Shown here: positions 11,699 through 21,637 of the stretch, piece after piece
Layout: each line of letters begins with the position of its first letter
Numbering within the stretch: position 1 is the first letter of the stretch
From: Pohlia nutans
Lineage: Eukaryota; Streptophyta; Bryopsida; Bryales; Mniaceae
DNA length: 64,000 nucleotides
Direction of reading: 5' to 3'
NCBI GenBank assembly: GCA_022496805.1
Contig: CM040086.1
Coordinates: 3,412,501 to 3,476,500, forward strand
Translations under genes and position numbers: made by a program
The notes under the pieces: generated by a model
The model's database searches: none
What the model was told of the DNA's origin: nothing
Seen by the model: the letters and a program-made list of their open reading frames with translations, nothing else

Positions 11699-13400
11699 AG
11701 CGTGATATCGTAAAGGTTGGCAATGTGGAGTTGCGAAAGTATTATATGCAGATTCTCGAAGAATACATAACAAATGATGACATAAAGGACGTAATGTTAT
11801 AAGCGTCGAAGACAAGACAATTGAAGTTGAAAGTGAAGCTTTGCTAAATGACTTCTGTAGCTAATCCAATCTACGGTGACCGAGTCTTTGTCATCTCTTT
11901 TATAGTTTTATTCTTTAAACAGAGTTCGAACATAACCAAACTTAAATCTGCAGATCGAAAGACAATACGCTCGTAATTTTCTCAAATCAGACATATACCT
12001 CGACAAGTTGCTACAACTTTCAACAGCTAAGGTCTGCCTTGAAAGAAAGATTTAGCGGTTGGTGTGTCGAAACAATTCGCTACAAACGCGTGATATGCAA
12101 AAGTTCCAAACAAACAGGAGCAAGGAGATCTTGAGTCTATGACTAGACAAGGCTTGTTAGTATGCAGTTGTGAATACTTTTTGACGTTCATTTGACTTTC
12201 ATTTTTTATGAACTGTTCTTTACACGTGTATTAATTCCTTATATTTTGATCATCTCAATACATGAATGCTGCTATGTAGTCTTTTAATTCTATCGCATAA
12301 AAAGAAAGCTTTGTAATTGATTATCCGGTTGCTGATACCATCTCCGCTTACCTTGAGAATTGGAGCAAGATGTTTTGGGACATTGATTTCCTAGAAATCT
12401 TTAGGAGATCCGAATTTTATAATAGTGACAACTTCGCTAAGCACACAACGAGAAGGTTGTGTGCATACCTTTTGGTGAGGAAGGCACGCTCCAACTTCCT
12501 TTTCAATCTAGTCTCGTCTATGAACGAGGTCGGAGTGGACATTGGTTCGGACGAGTGGCTACAAAACTACACCACGAAGATTGACCTAGGAATGAACGAC
12601 ACCAAACCCTAGCGCGGACCCCGAGACGAGAACAAAGGTTTTTTGGCAAATTCTCACCGACGCTTGTTCTAAACCGGAAGACATTGTTCTTGACTGTCAC
12701 GCCATGATTCGTGAATTTTAATCACTCTAAACAGCTTTAATTTTATTACATTTTATCGACGTCATTCTATATATCCATTAATATTATTATTTTTACATAA
12801 ATTTTGCATGTGTATTCCAGACGCTTAAATTTATGCTTGCAAGAATGTCAATCGCTACATTGTGGCTTTGGAGGGAGACAAAGCTATCTATGATGCACTC
12901 ATCGCTCCTTTAGTGCTTGCAAAGGTTGCCTCCTCGTCACCACGGCATTCCGCATCGAATTGCTCTCATGATCTAGACACTATGGAGATCGTACCAGATT
13001 TCTTTTATCAACCACACCACACAAATCAAGAGAAGACGTTAGAGTAAGTAAGTTTGTTTGAATTTGAATTGGCTCTCTACATGATGATATTAATTTCAAA
13101 GAACTCACAGTACTAATGTTATTCCTATGTTTTGTAGATCTTCAATTGGAATGAGCCTTCCTGGACACATGTTTTTTTAACTCTACCGGAACTGTTTGAG
13201 CTCCCTGTGTACGTGGAGCTACTTCCTAGGGCATTTGCAGAACATAGTCTAGATGACGTGGAGATGGCAGAGGAAATAGCTAATACAAGCATTTTACGAT
13301 TCATGGATGTAGAAGCTGCAGAGTGTAATTGTAGTTTTTCACCTAATAGGAAATATCCAAAGAAGTCGAATTCGATCACTGGGGAGGCCATTTGCTAGGT
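11699..13400 (+). pseudogene. Decayed SAM-dependent DNA-methyltransferase-like gene
   Basis: Several exon-like pieces lie in order. Near 12,310 a frame reads FVIDYPVADTISAYLENW, reminiscent of the (D/N)PP(Y/W) block of amino-methyltransferases. After a +1 shift near 12,612 the next frame reads KVFWQILTDACSKPEDIVLD, like the family pattern of a helix plus GDxVLDxFxGTG (motif I), but the glycine loop is missing and a stop follows. A further piece near 12,840 reads YACKNVNRYIVALEGDKAIY, like the segment after motif I (GRxxxxxExDxxxxxxA), with a TAA in frame just before it. Order and spacing fit the C-terminal half of an N4/N6 DNA methyltransferase. Possible splice acceptors lie at about 11,699 and 12,821. 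It is broken by at least one frameshift and one stop. The family call is from motif reading only and is tentative. It could have been carried by a transposon. Confidence 0.4.
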
Positions 13401-14317
13401 TGTGTAATTAGGTTGTCACTTATTATCTTATAATAACTCAATTGATTGATTGAATATATAGAATTCTTCTTATAACAAGTAATATCTAATAATTTCTACA
13501 ACGACATCCCGTTCTTGATTCTCCAATTGTTTTTATTTTCTAATTTCTTTTATTGCCACATTGGTTACGTTATGGCCATAGAATGCACCATGTTGGCTTT
13601 TTACCAATTGACGTTAGATTTTTCAATGAAGCACAAACTCACACAATTACTCATCAAATACACATAGTCCAATCACATTCAACTTTCATAAATAATAATT
13701 TCTATTTCTCCAAATAATTGTAATCACATCACATCACAAAGTTCCAAATCTTCAAAATAAAACTAAAAATATTTCCTTTTCCTAAGGAAGGAGCTCAAGC
13801 CTCGCTTGCTTGAAAAACTGAAAAAAACATTAGCCTTCAAATCTAATCTTATACTATGACCATTGGGTTAAGCTAGTTGAAAGTAGTTGCCGTCACACCT
13901 TTTGATATCCTAACCGCATTAATTACTTACCAATTGGAAATTCACTACCCACTAGGGCTTATTCTCACTATGGAAGCTATCAAATTGGTAATTCCTACAC
14001 ATTTAACCAAAATTTTATCAAATTGGACAACTTACTAAAAAACTAGATACTACACACAGTCTTCTCGCACCCATAGTTCTAGTTCTTTGTCTAGGACATC
14101 ATCTTCTACACATGAGGATTCTTGTGATGATTTTTCATAGTGCAGTCTATTATGTATTCAATACTTTTTTATGACTGGTAGTGAGACTAAAAAGGCCACT
14201 ACACTTATATTTTCATATCCTCATCATTCTTCACATCATTGTCTATTGTAATCTTTGATGCCTTCATCAATTTCTACATTTTCAACTAATTTCTCCTTAA
14301 ATTACATCCAATCTCAT
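13401..14317. other. No recognisable gene
   Basis: AT-rich DNA without a frame or repeat that I could assign. Confidence 0.5.
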
Positions 14318-14387
14318 CCTAAACCCTAAACCTTAAGCTAAATTTCATATTTATTTTGCACAAATCCAATACCCTAAACCCTAAATC
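14318..14387. repeat. Short interstitial telomere-like CCCTAAA motifs
   Basis: Two islands, CCTAAACCCTAAACC (14318-14332) and ACCCTAAACCCTAAAT (14371-14386), match the plant telomere unit TTTAGGG read on the other strand. With only two units each, they are too short to be a telomere. Such islands are common in plant promoters and repeats. Confidence 0.6.
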
Positions 14388-14419
14388 TCTAAATCATCAT
14401 TCCTAATAGTCCCTGAATC

Positions 14420-14948
14420 CTACCCACTAGTCCCATGGTCATAGGTATGTCCATCTGGACAGAGACTATCCAATGACCACCATCGACGCTGCCCCTCAAA
14501 GTCCAATGTGCTATCTAGAACCCGTTTCACACTAGCGCGTTCGATGAGTGTGGTTTCATCTAATAGATGAGACGTCAGTACGTTCATTCTTGACCTGACC
14601 ACGATGTAGGGTACCGGTACACCTTCTCGCTCTGTTTTCCCAGCGCCGCTGCCAGCCATTCTCATCGCTTGCATTGCCCCGAGTCCAACATCGATCGGCT
14701 TAAGTTAACTTAGGGTTTCATGAGCCTGCGCTTTGTCTCCTTCACCAGCGGTAACTTATCACGCTTCTCTTGCTTGTTACAAGGGCGGCGGACAGACACG
14801 CAAGCAGAGTGTTTATCGTTAAGGCGACGGGGTGATTGGAATGGCGACGGACGCTTGTAAGTAACGCCTGGGAGACCGACCTTGCCGACGACGATGTGCG
14901 CGTGCTGGCCAAATTCCAATCCTTGTACGTTTTTTTCCACACCATCAA
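14420..14948 (-). other. GC-rich block with overlapping open frames, unrecognised
   Basis: This block is clearly more GC-rich than the flanking DNA. On minus, two overlapping frames are open over 14710-14948: one starts at ATG 14948, the other is rich in K/R and ends KETKRRLMKP. A third frame is open over 14420-14674. I recognise none of them. The composition and the basic product could reflect a fragment of a real gene or captured DNA. No splice sites joining the frames were convincing. Confidence 0.25.
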
Positions 14949-14974
14949 CGTTTAGGGTTTAGGTCTCTAATTTC

Positions 14975-15290
14975 ACTTGCATTTTTCCATATCAAAAATT
15001 GAAGGTTAGATGTATTTCTGGATTTCAAATGAGTCTCAGAGCAGATTGTTTTGGATAATGTGCATAAACCCTCGCTATAAAACCTCACGGGCAGTTCACA
15101 TTTGTTGAAACGCTCCTATCTCACTTGAATTTATTCACAGGTCTCTTTTCGTAGAATTTCAGTTGCGTTTTGCCATATTAAAAATTGAAGCTCAAACTTC
15201 TTTCTCAGTTTACCTTGGTTTCAAATGACAGAATGAATCTAAGATCAGATTGTTTTGGATATGATGCATAGACCCTCATCATAACGAAGT
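14975..15290. repeat. Two-copy tandem duplication, period about 185 bp
   Basis: TTTCACTTGCATTTTTCCAT...CAGATTGTTTTGGATAATG (about 14970-15062) recurs as TTCAGTTGCGTTTTGCCAT...CAGATTGTTTTGGATATGA (about 15157-15265). The copies are diverged by substitutions and small indels. Confidence 0.65.
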
Positions 15291-17149
15291 AAACAAAGAA
15301 CAAGGTGGTGGCGTTTTCTTATTCATCTTGTTTTGTTCGAATTCTGCTGGCTGTGTACCTGGAACGTTGCTCTAAATTTTTTCCATGTCAAGTCCGTTTT
15401 CTTTTGGTTTTAGCACTACAACATTTGACGAATTGATTATGGAGCCTTCAGGGGTGGTTGGTTATTTACAAGTGCTTACAACGACATAGTTTTAGCGACA
15501 TCCTAATATCACTCAGTATGTCGTTTCTGAGTAGCTCTCCTCCACAATCCTGTAGCGCTTTCACTCTCAATCTGCACCTCAAAAATGGAAGATTGCAAGA
15601 AGATTATTGAACATAATGTCAAGTTGTTTTATGGCATCTTAATCGTCCTTTTGGGTTGATCATCACAGGGCTTACGTACTTTACATCGACAGATCTGACA
15701 TTGAGCAATGCTATAACTTGCATCTGATGATGCCATGCATTTGATAAGAGAGTGATATAGTTGCAACAAACTGGTAAGCATGAATTCTGAATTGTTCCAA
15801 ACTGCTCTCTCTACTAATTTTAGAGAGGGGTATAATATTCATGTATTGATGCAATCGGTGTCTTAGAGTTCTACACAACATGGACTCTGAATCAAAGCAG
15901 GGCTCTGTGTCCCAGCTCCGAGCACTGTTTATGCTGCTCAACGGATCCTGTTTCATAAAATTTATTTTATTTGTTTTTTTACTTTTCTTGATTGTTAGAG
16001 AAGATTGTCATATATGTTGGTTTAGATTTCTTTGAATTTGAACTCCGCTAAGAGCTCGCTTTTGAATCAACAAGTCGCAGATGGAGAGAGACTGCCTTTG
16101 GCAGTGAAAGAACTTCGAAGTTGCGACCTTTATCCTTAGGTGAGATTCTTTGCTTTAACCTTTGAAGGATTTAGGGAATAGTAGATACGTTGCCGTATAT
16201 TTAACATTTGTTATGAGTAGAAAGTTCCAAATTGAGATCCCAATAGCTTTTAAGACCATGTAGACATGAATTTTAATTTTACTTTTGATACAATACTCAT
16301 AGGAGGTGTAGAACCATTCCAAATACAATGAAATACGGTCGTGTACATTGGCCGGAATGGCCAATCTGGACCTTTAAGGGTTAAGCTGATGATCACATGT
16401 AATTTTCCAAATGTATTTCGGGGAGTTGTGAGCTTGATCATGTATCAAGGCCTGGTATTTGTATCTTGAGGTTACAAGGTCTAGTATAATCCAAACTGGC
16501 TTGAACATATAAAGATTTGAGCGAGAGAATTATTAGGCTTTTTCGACACTGATACCTTGAAGTACTTAGGTCCAAGTAGCTTACGTGTTCTTTATCTTTA
16601 TTTTCGGAAATCTTCACAATCCTTGTACGTGATTGTGTCATTTCCATACAGAACTGGGAACACAATCCAAATGACAAGTTTGTGGTTGTGTGCGGTGATG
16701 GAGAGTGTATTATCTACACTGCCCTCACATAGAGAAACAGGTCTTTTGGCTTCGCTCTAGAGTTAGCACGGTCCAGTGATGGTGAATTTGTTGAGCGCCA
16801 GTACTTCAAACATTAAAATTTTCAAAAAATATATATCAAGTGTAATTAACTATTAGTAGTAGCAACTCTTTTCCCTTTCTTGGTCACGTATCAAGCCGCA
16901 GCTATAATCATACGTATGAAGAGTGTCGTCTATTATTGTCGTCTATTGTTGACTTTAATAATTTTTTAAGTGATTTTGTTGCTTCTTGAGTGCAATTTTT
17001 TGTAAAGCGTGTTTTTGTAAAGTCACTCACCGTTGTCTTGTGTTTGGCACATACCTGATTGCAGATACAATCGTGAGATAGCGGGGCTCCTCTTTCATCT
17101 TTACATCCGCAAATCATTTATTCATCAATCCATCAATCCATCAAACCAA
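15291..17149. other. No recognisable gene
   Basis: Scattered short frames only. Nothing supports a protein, RNA gene or mobile element. Confidence 0.5.
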
Positions 17150-17720
17150 TCATTTATTATTTGCGGTCTATTATCATTTATTATTCGCGGTCTATTATCA
17201 TCCAAAATCATTTATCATCCTTGATCGTTTATCATCCAATATCAATTTTCATCCGTATTGATTTATCATCCGCCGTTTTTATCATCCGCAGTTTTTATCA
17301 ACCGCAGTTTGTATCATCCGCAGTTTGTATCATCCGCAGTTTTTTATCATCCACAAAATTTTGTCATCCGCAATTTTTATCATTTGCAGTGATATATCAT
17401 CCGTTGTCTTTTATCATTCACAGAATTTTATCATCTGCAGTCATTTATCATCCGTATTCATTTATCATTCACTGTGTTTTATCATCCACATTTTTTTTCA
17501 TCCATATTTTTTTCATTTATTTTTCATTCTCACTCTTTTTATGATCTATAGTTGTTTATCATCCGCGGTATTTTATGAGTTGTAGTGTATTATCATCCTA
17601 ATCTTTTGTTCATTCAGAGAATCTTTTTCATCTGCAATCTTTTTGCATTTGTACTTTTTCATTCATTCACTTTTTCAAACGCAGTCTTTATTCATCCCTT
17701 CTTCATCAACAATCTTTTTA
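17150..17720. repeat. Degenerate minisatellite, unit about TTTTATCATCCGCAG
   Basis: Some 25-30 imperfect copies of a 15-22 bp unit (TTTATCATCCGCAG with variants ATCATCCACA and TCATTCACAG) stand head to tail. Frames opened through the array give repetitive I/F/H/S peptides, a by-product of the repeat and not a gene. Confidence 0.8.
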
Positions 17721-17984
17721 CATTGTGTATTTGTAGTCTTGAATTAATAGTTTTATATTTTCACTGTCAACTGTCATTCATATATTTTATCTCAAATTTG
17801 CATCCATAGTTTTCATCCAAGCCTTTCTTGTGTATTTACAATCAACGATGTTTTGTCACAAAAATATATTTTCAAATGTAATTCTTAAAGCTTTCGTGGA
17901 CTAATGAACATAGCACACAACACATCGTTGTTGATAAATACTTTTTGTAATCTTTAGCTGTCCATTTAAGCATATTTTTCCTTG

Positions 17985-18345
17985 ATGTACAGAAGCATCA
18001 ATTTTCCTCTGTTTTTTCATCCGTCATGCACTTTTTGTAGTGTGGATTTTATACTGAATTTTTTTTATGGGAAGATGGATTCATGCATGTTTAATCTGAT
18101 TAGAAAAGGGATGATTTGTGAAATTTTTATGCCTCATTTAATGTAGTGATTCACATTTATTTTGGTTTAAAAGTGCTATTGAAAAAATAATGGTTTAAAA
18201 GTGCTATTGATAGAATCTAAAATTCATAATGTACAACTTTTATTCATACATCAAGTTCAAAACATCCTTGTTAGTTTCATTTTATCATGCATCTTTGCCA
18301 AAGTGCCAATCTAGAGAGGGGTGACAACATTTAGGGATTAAGACA
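17985..18345. repeat. Dispersed repeat related to 53785-54353
   Basis: TCATGCACTTTTTGTAGTGTG and, further on, CTTTTATTCATACATCAAGTT occur here and again in the same order inside the element at 53785-54353. The right end TTTAGGGATTAAG resembles the terminus of that family. The left end is not clear, so this is a truncated or diverged copy. Confidence 0.65.
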
Positions 18346-19092
18346 TGGCACAACATTTAGGGTGAATCAAGATATGGTTAATTCAATAATTTCTTTTTAA
18401 GCACATAATAGCATAGTGTTTACATTCTCATCCAATAATATATTCCATTATAGCAAATTTTCTTCATCAAATTGATGTAGTACAATTTTTTATCTTTAAA
18501 TAATAATAATAATAATAATGAGTCCATGGAAAGATGGCAATCAACAAAATTTTCCTTGATTAAATCCTATATGCCTATGTCTAGAATACATGTGGGACAG
18601 AGCCTCACGGTTGTACCGTTCTTGTTTTTTTTAAATCTCAAAAAATCTTAGGCTCTCAGGCTCCTGCTCTTCTGCTCTCCGTTCTTGTACTCATATATTA
18701 GCACCCTTGCAAGTAAGTAGGAGCTTATTGTATTACCTCAATTTAGGAAAAAATTATACATAAATAAGGATTTATCATAAGATGAAGGAAAAACTATTTA
18801 TATAATGTAAATGTCTTTTCAAACCTCTAAGGAAATTGGATGGAATATGGCATATTGTTCTCTAAAACCTAGATGAGACTCGAAGATTTATGTTTTTTTA
18901 GAGTAATGAGGAGAATAGTTTTCATTCACAGTCGAAAATTATCAGGATACCCTTTTCCATATGGAGAAATTTATCTTCAACAGGGGTATCTTCTTCATGT
19001 TGTGGCGGGGAAGGAGAGAGGCTAAAGTAGGTTAATGTGTGATTGTCAAGCTCACTCTCCCTTGCTTTTAGATTGCTACAAACTGCATTTTC
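18346..19092. other. No recognisable gene; (AAT)n near 18507
   Basis: Apart from a short AAT repeat at about 18506-18524, no feature could be supported. Confidence 0.5.
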
Positions 19093-19166
19093 ACCCTAAA
19101 AGCCCTAAAAGCCCTTGGTGTCATTAACCCCTAAAACCCTAAAAGCCCTTGGTGTCATTAACCCCT
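19093..19166. repeat. 38-bp direct duplication at the edge of a MITE
   Basis: CCCTAAAAGCCCTTGGTGTC followed by ATTAACCCCTA occurs twice in tandem. The second copy runs into the MITE starting at 19162, so the duplication includes that element's terminus. Confidence 0.7.
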
Positions 19167-19732
19167 ACCTGCCTAAGCGACCATATATGGTCGCTCAAAA
19201 GTTTCAGAGTTTAAAAAAAGTTCAGCCCACTTTAAACGCCCATAACTTTTGCAAAAATAACAATTTTTGAGCGTAATTTTTTTTCACTTGTAGATATTGA
19301 AACTGAGCAACTTTTCCAAAAAGAAATTTTGAAAAAAACTTTTACCAATTTTCCTCTAAAGCCCTCGAAGTGACAACATCTCAAATTATCACAATTTTGA
19401 AAATCTGCTCGGAATGGAATCTTTAAGTTTTCTACCAAAGAAGATTAGTTCTAACATGAACAATGTAACCACTATATTAAACCAATGTTTTTGACCTATC
19501 ATACTTGATTCCAAGTCAAAATGACTAAACATGTAGTTTTATGAATTTTCAAAGAAAAATCTTATAAATTGATTATTAAATAATTCATAGCATTTTTCCA
19601 AAATTTAACCGTATGGATGTTGTCTTACTGTTGTGTTCTACACATGTTAAAAAACTGAAGTTCATAAAAGTTGAGTAAGATGAACATTATGACACATTTA
19701 GCATTTCAAGAAAACCCTTCGGCACTTAGGGG
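19162..19732. mobile_element. MITE flanked by TTAA, termini CCCCTA...TAGGGG (571 bp)
   Basis: TTAA stands directly outside both ends (19158-19161 and 19733-19736). The termini form an imperfect inverted repeat beginning CCCCTA. TTAA duplication and CCC termini are typical of piggyBac-type elements; that assignment is an inference, since no transposase is present. Elements of nearly the same length and ends occur at 44499-45043 and 53785-54353. Confidence 0.6.
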
Positions 19733-19984
19733 TTAAGCACTTAGAACCACCTAGAATAGATAGAAACACCAACCCAAAGAAATGGGCCGGCGTGAATAAA
19801 GTGTCCGTTCGTAATGTCAATGACCCGATGCCCACGGGACAAAGGGACATTGGAACAATACTACTCTCCCCTTTCGAGGATGGACACTATAGTAACCAAA
19901 ACAAAGTAATAGTAACAGTAACAAAGAAATGATGGGTGATTACTAGTTTGTATAAATGTATGCTTAGTGTTAAGTTTTATCACC

Positions 19985-20110
19985 AAGTCATGAGTTCTTT
20001 GGTTGGTTGGTGAAGGGCGTTGTATCACGATTATGTGGTCCGGGTTCGAAACCAGTTGGGCTCGTTGAGCAGTGGTGTGATACACATGGCTTGGTACTGC
20101 TAGTGAATTA
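19985..20110 (+). repeat. SINE-like segment with consensus B box
   Basis: GGTTCGAAACC at about 20043-20053 fits the pol III B box. A TGGTTGGTTGGTGAAGG stretch about 40 bases upstream could be a weak A box. It lies just beyond the 3' end of the LINE, on the opposite strand. It may be an unrelated insertion or a SINE using the LINE's machinery; neither is shown. Confidence 0.35.
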
Positions 20111-20221
20111 TTATGGCAAGAAAGTTGTACCAACCAACCGGCCCCACCTATCCCCTGAGACAAGCTGAGTTAGTGATTTGAAGAGTGGCTACCAGTGGTT
20201 TTCACCACTACCCCCCCTTTT

Positions 20222-21637
20222 TTAATGTACTACGTCTGTTGGTATTGTTTGATTATTTTCTATACGTCTTTTATGTAAAAGGATAGATCCAGCATATTGT
20301 ATGGCAATGGTATTTATTACTTTGAATGTGTGTTTTATGGAGGTTTCACATATGTTGAATTTAGTTTCAAGTAGTTTCATTGAGGGGATGTGTGTGGTTC
20401 CTCTAGCACCAGCTGTAATGACTATGATGGGATCCACTTTCCAACCTTGTTGTATGATATTGTTGATTAGAGGTTGGTCTTTTAACAATTTTCTGCCAAT
20501 TGTTTCTGGTGAAAATCTGTCATTTGTGTATGTGAATTCTATAAATTGTATGGTTAGGTTATCATCGGGGTTTAGAGGTGGTGGGCTTTGGTATGATAGA
20601 CCTTTAATACATAATATATCTGGTTTGAATCTGGCATTACAATGACATCTTTGTTGATTACAAGTATATGGTAATAACCATGGAAGAACTGTATTTTCTT
20701 GTGGGTTATTGTTGAATGTGCCCGCATTCATGAGAGTGTAGCATCTTGATTTATTTGAGGATAATATTAATTTTCTTAATTCCCATACCGCTTTATTGTG
20801 TCTTTTGGTTCTTAGTGCGTGTATATGGTGTTGTTTGCATAGTAAAAGTACATGTAGCCATGTATCTGCATCTTGTGAATTACATATGGGACATGTTTTT
20901 GAGGGGAATCTTTGTATGCCGAAAATTAATTGTTTTCTCGCATTACCCATGTATTGACCGGTTCTAAATTTTAGTATGCTTGTTTTTTGTGCGTCTGTTA
21001 TTTCTGGATTTTTCCAAAAGTCATTGGACATTTCGTTGTCTATGATGGAGTTTGTTGTCCATTTGTTAATGTTGGGAAAGTCTTCTGCCAGTATTTCTAG
21101 GTTAGTTTCTCGGTCATGTTTCTTTATGTATTCTTCCAAACATCTAACTGGTCCTTTGTCCCGTCTTTTGATACGACCGAGCCATGTGTCTTTTTGAAAG
21201 TAGTACGGTGTGGTATGTGCAAATTCGTATGAACTTGCTGCTTTTTGATAGTCTCTTTTCATGGTTCCTTCTTTTGCAAGTTGATCTGCGTGTTCATTCC
21301 CTGTAATTTTAGCGTGTGCTTTAACTTTGTATATTGTGGTTGGTTGTGTTCGTTCTTTTAGCATTTTTACCATATCTTCTAATATGGTTTTGTCGGCGTG
21401 GTTGTTTTGTTGGGTTGGGTGTTTTAGTTGTGTGTTTAGAACATGTATACAATTGAGGCAATCAGTAAAAATGTGTGCAGGTTCATTTATGTATTTAGTG
21501 GTGATTATTGAGAGTGTTTCATGTATGGCCATTAGTTCTGCTCTGAAGCATGTTTGTAGTCCAGGCAGTCTTTTTGATATTTGTACATCTGGTTTAGTTG
21601 AGTTGTAGATTCCATATCCAGCTTTTTTTTTTTCCAA
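20222..21637 (-). CDS. LINE ORF2 C-terminal part in the -1 frame: RNase H and CCHC knuckle
   Basis: This 471-codon frame continues the ORF2 protein after a frame change at the A11 run (21623-21633). It supplies the rest of the RNase H fold: a FRAELMAIHETL helix with the catalytic glutamate, IFTDCLNCI with the next aspartate, and VKAHAKITGNEHADQLAKEG with the final His/Asp region. The first aspartate (YYTDGSF) is in the upstream frame, so neither frame alone encodes a complete RNase H. About residue 247 a CPIC...DTWLH...LLC motif gives a C-X2-C-X9-H-X4-C knuckle, common at LINE C-termini. The remaining 200 residues, ending DVVH, were not recognised. The ATG at 21637 is probably not a real start. 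Expression would need -1 frameshifting, or the break is an indel. Confidence 0.8.
   Translation of the reverse strand: MEKKKAGYGIYNSTKPDVQISKRLPGLQTCFRAELMAIHETLSIITTKYINEPAHIFTDCLNCIHVLNTQLKHPTQQNNHADKTILEDMVKMLKERTQPTTIYKVKAHAKITGNEHADQLAKEGTMKRDYQKAASSYEFAHTTPYYFQKDTWLGRIKRRDKGPVRCLEEYIKKHDRETNLEILAEDFPNINKWTTNSIIDNEMSNDFWKNPEITDAQKTSILKFRTGQYMGNARKQLIFGIQRFPSKTCPICNSQDADTWLHVLLLCKQHHIHALRTKRHNKAVWELRKLILSSNKSRCYTLMNAGTFNNNPQENTVLPWLLPYTCNQQRCHCNARFKPDILCIKGLSYQSPPPLNPDDNLTIQFIEFTYTNDRFSPETIGRKLLKDQPLINNIIQQGWKVDPIIVITAGARGTTHIPSMKLLETKFNICETSIKHTFKVINTIAIQYAGSILLHKRRIENNQTIPTDVVH

Noticed and set aside
14318..14387. Telomere end
   Set aside because: Only two short CCCTAAA islands in the middle of ordinary sequence.
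17161..17585. Repetitive plus-strand frames that could be read as a membrane protein
   Set aside because: They arise from the ATCATCCGCAG minisatellite. All three frames give similar repetitive peptides, and there is no start context or domain.
20301..20645. Plus-strand frame within the LINE 3' part
   Set aside because: Antisense to the ORF2 C-terminal region, with no independent evidence.
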